A stretch of 37,433 nucleotides of DNA from Cyclobacteriaceae bacterium (lineage in GTDB: Bacteria; Bacteroidota; Bacteroidia; Cytophagales; Cyclobacteriaceae): positions 1 to 37,433 of the forward strand of contig JAHBUD010000005.1 in the NCBI GenBank assembly GCA_019638255.1, read 5' to 3'. The notes beneath the pieces were generated by a model. It did no database searches and was not told the DNA's origin. It saw only the letters and a program-made list of their open reading frames with translations. Below, piece by piece: positions 32,964 through 37,433 of this stretch. Position numbers and translations under genes: made by a program. The number at the start of each line of letters is the position of its first letter. The first letter of the stretch is position 1.

Positions 32964-33584
32964 TTGAAAACTCTCATTGATCTGTTATTTGTAGGTTTTC
33001 TTTTTACCCAATGTATTGAAAGGAAATTACAAGCAAGCATTGCATCCATAAGTCCAAAGGAATTGCTTGGTATTTTTGCCGACACGACTGTTTCCTTTAC
33101 AAACCCGCAATATTTTAAGAACGATTTACGTGTTTCGTGGGGAGGCCCAACAGCTTATGCTATTGGAGTCGCTTCGACACAGGTGCTCTCTTTTGGGTTG
33201 ATTGTAAAAGAGGTTAAAGGGAGTTCTGGAGCTTTGGCTATATCGTATAATCGCTTCATATCAAAACGATTATCGGTAGGCTTTACATGGGCAAGGGAAG
33301 CGCTTACAATTTTTTATACGTCTTCTTACGAAACAGCAGATATAAAAATCAATTCTTACATGATCGGTTGTAAATTCTACTATGCAAACAAGAATTCCTT
33401 TCAGGTGTATTCAGGTATTTCATATGGAAAGAGTAGTGTTAGAGGAAGCCCTGAAACGAACAGTGAGAAAAGTGACCAAATGACATTTTTAGGTTTCAGA
33501 TTTGGTGAACACATTGCTTTTATTTCGGAAATTGGATATGGATATGAGGGCCTAATAAAATTAGGGCTTTCCGGACGCTTCTAA
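32964..33584 (+). CDS. small hypothetical protein, probable outer-membrane beta-barrel, TTG start
   Basis: 206 codons from a TTG at 32964; an in-frame TAG lies 18 nt upstream and no ATG or GTG is available near the start, so TTG is the only likely start. The N-terminus MKTLIDLLFVGFLFTQC looks like a signal sequence; Cys17 is not in a good lipobox. The rest alternates short amphipathic strands (YAIGVASTQVLSFGLIV, RLSVGFTWARE, FQVYSGISYGKSS) and ends GLIKLGLSGRF with a C-terminal Phe, as outer-membrane barrels do. I do not recognise a family. Codon use is AT-rich. A degraded gene with a lost ATG is a possible alternative. Confidence 0.6.
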   Translation: MKTLIDLLFVGFLFTQCIERKLQASIASISPKELLGIFADTTVSFTNPQYFKNDLRVSWGGPTAYAIGVASTQVLSFGLIVKEVKGSSGALAISYNRFISKRLSVGFTWAREALTIFYTSSYETADIKINSYMIGCKFYYANKNSFQVYSGISYGKSSVRGSPETNSEKSDQMTFLGFRFGEHIAFISEIGYGYEGLIKLGLSGRF

Positions 33585-33635
33585 ATTTGCGCCAAAAGAA
33601 AAGCTTACTGACGCTAAACATCCTCAAACAAGTTG

Positions 33636-33695
33636 ATCTGCTGCAGATTTTGCAATAGACGCAATGCCAAAAATCACCATTTGCAATAAATGCAA
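33636..33695. promoter_or_regulatory. clustered palindrome and paired repeats upstream of the AraC-type regulator gene, possible operator region
   Basis: ATCTGC-T-GCAGAT (33636-33648) is a perfect palindrome. Directly after it, TTTGCAATAGACGCAA (33649-33664) and TTTGCAATAAATGCAA (33680-33695) are direct repeats agreeing at 14 of 16 positions, starting 31 bp apart, near three helical turns. The second copy is also an inverted repeat (TTGCA-N5-TGCAA). This suits binding of a dimeric AraC-family protein. The sites lie 127-186 nt before the regulator start. Confidence 0.4.
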
Positions 33696-33821
33696 CCGTG
33701 GACCTAGTTAATCTCCAAAACTGCAAATCATTCATAAAACAAAATCGTTATGTGTAAATAATGTACTTCTGCGACATGTCTATTCGGGTAGTTTTCCTGC
33801 CAAATCAAACATGATATTTTT

Positions 33822-34655
33822 ATGAGCCCAACTTTCTGTCGAAATGAATCCAACATTGTCGGAGATACCCTTCTGGTGGTAAGTAGTGATGATGAAACCC
33901 GTCAGCAGATTCAACACTATCTTCAGCCATTGTTTAATGTACTGACAGCAACTTGTGTAGATGAAGCTTATTGCAAGGCACTACAATTCATTCCAAGCCT
34001 GGTGATTTCACATATAAATTGTATTGGCATAGGGAGATTCAGGTTGTGTGAACAAATGAAGAATGATCCAGTTATGAATCACATCCCGGTTATCTTGCTG
34101 GCTTCCAAAGCTGATACAGAATTGAAGGTTCAAAGTTTTAATACTGGAGCTGACGATCTGATGGCTCTCCCCGTCCACGATCATGAATTACGTGCTCGTG
34201 TCAGTAATATAATTTCCAACCGAAGGAAACTGAGCGAAAATGTAAGGCGACAGATTCAAAATGAATCTATTATGGGAATAAAAATAGAATCACTCAATGA
34301 AAAGCTTTTAAAGCTCGTCACTAAAATAGTTTTAGATAATTTAAGCGATACTCAGTTTGGGGTAAATAAATTAGCTCGTGAAGTGGGTAAAAGCAATTCC
34401 CAATTATATCGTGAACTGGTGGCCTTGACTGGCAAATCACCCAATGACTTTATAAGAGACATCAGACTTCAATATGCTTCACAACTACTTATAAAGAATG
34501 CAGGCAACGTGGGCGAGGTGGCTAGCATCATCGGATTCTCTAATTTATCATATTTCGCAAAGTGCTTCAAAGAGAAGTTTCATGTAGCGCCTTCAGCCTA
34601 TGCTAATTACTATAATAAAAATTCAAAGTATAATTTTACAACGGAAGAATTGTAA
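33822..34655 (+). CDS. AraC-family transcriptional regulator with degenerate receiver domain
   Basis: 277 residues. Residues 15-130 fold like a response-regulator receiver: LLVVSSDDE keeps the acidic pair (D23, D24), but the phosphoacceptor position holds His64 (LVISHINCIG), and the conserved Lys of the KPF motif is replaced (ALPV, L116). Phosphorylation by the usual route is therefore unlikely. Residues 165-265 are an AraC helix-turn-helix pair: FGVNKLAREVGKSNSQLYRE and GEVASIIGFSNLSYFAKCF, with the closing FHVAPSAY. In Bacteroidota this receiver-AraC layout normally forms the end of hybrid two-component proteins; here it is free-standing with no kinase. The 3' end overlaps the convergent gene by 20 nt. 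Paired repeats upstream could be autoregulatory sites. Confidence 0.85.
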   Translation: MSPTFCRNESNIVGDTLLVVSSDDETRQQIQHYLQPLFNVLTATCVDEAYCKALQFIPSLVISHINCIGIGRFRLCEQMKNDPVMNHIPVILLASKADTELKVQSFNTGADDLMALPVHDHELRARVSNIISNRRKLSENVRRQIQNESIMGIKIESLNEKLLKLVTKIVLDNLSDTQFGVNKLAREVGKSNSQLYRELVALTGKSPNDFIRDIRLQYASQLLIKNAGNVGEVASIIGFSNLSYFAKCFKEKFHVAPSAYANYYNKNSKYNFTTEEL

Positions 34656-37296
34656 AACTCTTTTCATGAACATAGGCTAGAAAAGCCTTTTGACCATCAT
34701 AGTTTATTGCAACACCTGAGGCCTCGATCGGAACCGGAGTGAGCAATTTTCCAGAACCATCGTAAACATAACTGAGCTCCTGAACAATGTCGGTTAATAC
34801 GATATAATCCAAGCCTGATCCAAAAGCATAATATTGAATATCCGCCTTGTTTTTACCGATAAACTCACTTCCTAATATGACCTTACCGTTTTCATCGAGA
34901 ATGGCTAACTCTTTTGAATTCTGTCTTGCGATAAGATATGAACGATAATTTTTTTCGTTTACCAGAGAAAACTGATCATCAACAGTGGTTCTTATCAAAG
35001 GTTCACGACTTAGCACCTGGCCGTCAATATTTAATTTTACCTTAATTCCGTCCTTTGAAATGATGACAAAAGTTGACACAGTTGAAGAAGCACCAGGTTC
35101 CAGAAAGTAACCACCTCCCGGCCTCAAATCCAGATTCACCGGATAACCTTTGATGTTCTCACCTCTTCGGTTCATCAAGTAAACCCAGCCATCCTGTCGC
35201 AAAGCCATAATATAATCCTTACCTCTTACACGATAGTGACGTGGAGCAATTGCTAACGAACCTTCCACATTTCGGGGTTTCCATCCATCCAGATTTTTTC
35301 CTTCCTGATCAAACATCCATAACTTACCGGCTTTGTCAGCAAGTAAAAAGCGATATTTTTTGCTGTTATCGTAATCAATTACACTAACAAACTCGATGTT
35401 TTGCTGAGGCAGTGAAACAGGAAAAGGGCTAACGTAATTTCCAAGCCGGTCAACAACATGAAATTTACCGTGTGTAGCAAAAAAGAGCTGAAGTTTACTA
35501 TTGTTCAGGTAATCAATTTGGGAAATTTCACCAACTAAATTACTCTGCACTTCCTTCTTCCATTGACGTTTGCCGTCCGATGAAAAGTAATGCATTACAA
35601 AAAGAGAATCCTGAAAAACATATTCGTTCTGTTTCGTCACATGGTTTCGAACCGTAAAAGGTCTTGAGGCAATGGAATTATCAAGATTTACCTGGATACG
35701 ATCACGAGCAACAGATTGAGCTACTCCGCGATTTTCCGTTTGAGAACTAAAAGACCATGAAATATTCGTATAGAAGTTTTCATTTAAATTACTGAATTGT
35801 ATTGCACATAATCCAATCGCATTAAACTGATTACGGCTTGTTGCGTACACCCTTTTCCAACTATCACTTAGACGATTTGAAACAACCGACAAGGCACGAG
35901 GTGTATTAATGAATATACTGTAGTTAGACTCCAGTAATGTAGTCTCCAGAAATTGATTATAATAAACGGATTTTCCCCAAACTTCTTCTTTGTCAATATC
36001 ATCAAGAAATTTTCTTAACTCTTCAACCCGCTCAGCTAGAATAAACGTATTGCCTATGCTGGTGTAATAGGTTTGACTAAAACCATGAACGAGTGGCTTA
36101 AAGAGTTTTTCTGGAAGGTTATTGATCTCTATCTGTCGTATTTCATAAACTGAATAACGTTCAACAAAAATTGAATCTTCCTTTTCCGCTGCTCGCGAAA
36201 GGGCATCAAAAGCATTAATCCACTCCTTAGAATTTGAGCTATTAAACAGCAGCACGCGTGATGTTGACCGCCCTGATGACTCCAGGTAGCAGGTAACAAT
36301 TTCATTTCCTAGGCTTGCGTAAAGAGTCTCAAAATCAATATCTGAAAACAGGCGTATTGAATCTTGTGTGCTCTTTTTTGAATGCAGGTCAAGATTTCTG
36401 AAAAGTGTAGTTCCATTGCTAATACCAAAACTTGTTACCGCCACTGATCGATTAGACACAAAACCTTTAAGTGCAAAGGATACGGGAGTCTGTCCGCTCA
36501 TATTAGATAAAATAGTCCGGTCGCTAGCGCCTTGAGCAACAGAAAAACCATTGAAGGATAAATTACCCTCACGCTGCTTAATATCCATTACCGAAGTCTT
36601 CCCCAATGGAGTAAATTCAATCGGGTTCTCTAGAAATACTGATAACCAACCGTTGAGTAATTGAAGATTTAAGTAGATGTTTCCGGCATCGTTCTTAATT
36701 GTTGAGAATTGGACAGCACTCCCAAAATAATTAACAAAATTTTGCCCTTTACCTGATCGGTAAGTCCTTATCACATCTTCAACCAAAAAAGGAGTAAAAC
36801 TCCCAATCCATATACCATCAATAGTTGCCCAAGAGAAAATCTTACCATCAATCGAAAGTTCTTTGATCTGAACCCCATTATACTCCCGATCAGAATATTT
36901 CTTAGTCTCATTTATTAGCTCATCTAGATACAATTCTACCTGCCGTGACTTCCCCCTTGGTAAATAGTAAATAAAATCAAAATCATCTTTCTTGATAACA
37001 TGTAATGAGAGCAAGGATTGGCTTTTTGATTCCGAAATAATCGAAACTAATTTTCCGATTTTTCCTTTTGCGTGATTATTGAAGAAACTCTCTGCGAACG
37101 TACTGAATAATACTGTGCTTCTAACTTGTTCTATACATGCTTCACACTCACCAACTTCATACACAAGCACTGTTTGTAGCGGTACAAGATCCCACACTTT
37201 CAATTCCTCTTTCGCATAATAATTAAAATAAAAAAATAAGCCGAGCCCAATCAGTAAAACAAAAAGAAATGAAAGAAGTAAAGGGGTTCTTTTCAC
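34636..37296 (-). CDS. hypothetical membrane-anchored protein with propeller-like C-terminus
   Basis: 886 residues; family not recognised. A single N-terminal membrane segment (LLSFLFVLLIGLGLFFYFNY) follows MKRTP, so the bulk lies outside the inner membrane. Residues 30-560 are mixed alpha/beta with no motif I can name; VGECEACIEQV near residue 50 holds two Cys in a CxxC. Residues of about 600-886 contain regularly spaced D/N-x-x-G turns: DRLGNYVSPFP, DQEGKNLDGW, NRRGENIKGYP, NIDGQVLSRE, DENGKVILGS, DGSGKLLTPVP. These look like blades of a PQQ/WD-like propeller. Proteins of this build are known in Cytophagales, without assigned function. The gene is AT-rich and convergent with the regulator gene. 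The start at 37296 gives a clean signal-anchor. Confidence 0.75.
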   Translation of the reverse strand: MKRTPLLLSFLFVLLIGLGLFFYFNYYAKEELKVWDLVPLQTVLVYEVGECEACIEQVRSTVLFSTFAESFFNNHAKGKIGKLVSIISESKSQSLLSLHVIKKDDFDFIYYLPRGKSRQVELYLDELINETKKYSDREYNGVQIKELSIDGKIFSWATIDGIWIGSFTPFLVEDVIRTYRSGKGQNFVNYFGSAVQFSTIKNDAGNIYLNLQLLNGWLSVFLENPIEFTPLGKTSVMDIKQREGNLSFNGFSVAQGASDRTILSNMSGQTPVSFALKGFVSNRSVAVTSFGISNGTTLFRNLDLHSKKSTQDSIRLFSDIDFETLYASLGNEIVTCYLESSGRSTSRVLLFNSSNSKEWINAFDALSRAAEKEDSIFVERYSVYEIRQIEINNLPEKLFKPLVHGFSQTYYTSIGNTFILAERVEELRKFLDDIDKEEVWGKSVYYNQFLETTLLESNYSIFINTPRALSVVSNRLSDSWKRVYATSRNQFNAIGLCAIQFSNLNENFYTNISWSFSSQTENRGVAQSVARDRIQVNLDNSIASRPFTVRNHVTKQNEYVFQDSLFVMHYFSSDGKRQWKKEVQSNLVGEISQIDYLNNSKLQLFFATHGKFHVVDRLGNYVSPFPVSLPQQNIEFVSVIDYDNSKKYRFLLADKAGKLWMFDQEGKNLDGWKPRNVEGSLAIAPRHYRVRGKDYIMALRQDGWVYLMNRRGENIKGYPVNLDLRPGGGYFLEPGASSTVSTFVIISKDGIKVKLNIDGQVLSREPLIRTTVDDQFSLVNEKNYRSYLIARQNSKELAILDENGKVILGSEFIGKNKADIQYYAFGSGLDYIVLTDIVQELSYVYDGSGKLLTPVPIEASGVAINYDGQKAFLAYVHEKSFTILPL
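36029..36047. repeat. 19-nt exact repeat, copy 2 (inside the 886-residue gene)
   Basis: Same 19-mer as 32938-32956, here coding on the minus strand for FILAER. Confidence 0.6.
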
Positions 37297-37433
37297 TTAG
37301 AAAAATTATCAGTTTAGTAATCTGAACAGAAGATGGATAAATATCAGTAAAAATAGCTATTCTTAGCTATTGTAACCGTTTACGCATAACAATTGAAGGA
37401 CAGGCATTTCCTTCGTTGAAAATTGAGGTCACA
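37297..37433. other. AT-rich upstream region at window end
   Basis: This 137-nt region is upstream of the 886-residue gene. No TAnnTTTG box was found on either strand. It contains a short direct repeat, TAGCTATTCTTAGCTATT. No reading frame was recognised. Confidence 0.4.

Noticed and set aside
33520..33735. 71-codon minus-strand frame between the small barrel gene and the AraC gene
   Set aside because: It overlaps the 3' end of the barrel gene, lacks a ribosome site and has the composition of random sequence; the region is better explained by regulatory repeats.

Overview
The window looks like a chromosomal segment of a Bacteroidota bacterium, most likely of the order Cytophagales. Evidence for this is: a secreted protein with a type IX secretion type B sorting domain, Bacteroidota-type promoters (TTG-N19-TAnnTTTG, one of them exact), weak or absent Shine-Dalgarno sequences, many SPII lipoproteins, an AraC-type output domain like those of Bacteroidota hybrid regulators, and families typical of the phylum (DUF4136, DUF4197, BNR-repeat 'glycosyl hydrolase', VGIGTxxPxA-type surface proteins). 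The lineage is an inference. I see no rRNA, tRNA, CRISPR array, insertion sequence, integrase or phage structural gene.

Layout. 1-4371 (minus): a partial DUF4136 lipoprotein, a PaaN-type aldehyde dehydrogenase, a DUF4197 lipoprotein and an FMN-dependent alpha-hydroxy-acid oxidase. 4462-5709 (plus): cinA. 5913-10878 (plus): a compact operon for a soluble NAD-coupled [NiFe] hydrogenase of the group 3d (Hox) type. It encodes HoxF with an N-terminal NuoE-like domain, a single protein joining HoxU and HoxY, HoxH, and the maturation protease HoxW, with gaps of 3-6 nt and a 20-nt overlap. 11088-13919 (minus): pyruvate phosphate dikinase with a strong terminator. 14109-15425 (plus): a stand-alone E2 acyltransferase. 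15422-22777 (minus): three secreted proteins in a row. Two are paralogous, highly repetitive tail-fibre-like proteins, one ending in an S74 intramolecular chaperone domain and the other in a different C-terminal domain; the third carries the type B sorting signal.

22870-24015 (plus): a cystathionine gamma-synthase/lyase behind a textbook promoter. 24023-27393 (minus): a TPR sensor histidine kinase and an MFS transporter. 27534-30674 (plus): a large BNR-repeat exoprotein. 30728-31867 (minus): an OmpA-family lipoprotein followed by a 58-residue PLDc_N membrane protein. 31941-32798 (plus): a DECR-like short-chain reductase. From about 32.8 kb onward the DNA looks more AT-rich: a small probable beta-barrel protein with a TTG start, an AraC-type regulator with a degenerate receiver domain and a repeat-rich upstream region, and an 886-residue membrane-anchored protein with a propeller-like C-terminus.

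The most notable points are the hydrogenase (HoxU-HoxY fusion, loss of three of four cysteines in the NuoE-like domain of HoxF, Gln in place of His in the HoxH L2 motif) and the fibre-like surface locus. No hyp maturation genes are in the window, so they must be elsewhere if the hydrogenase is active.
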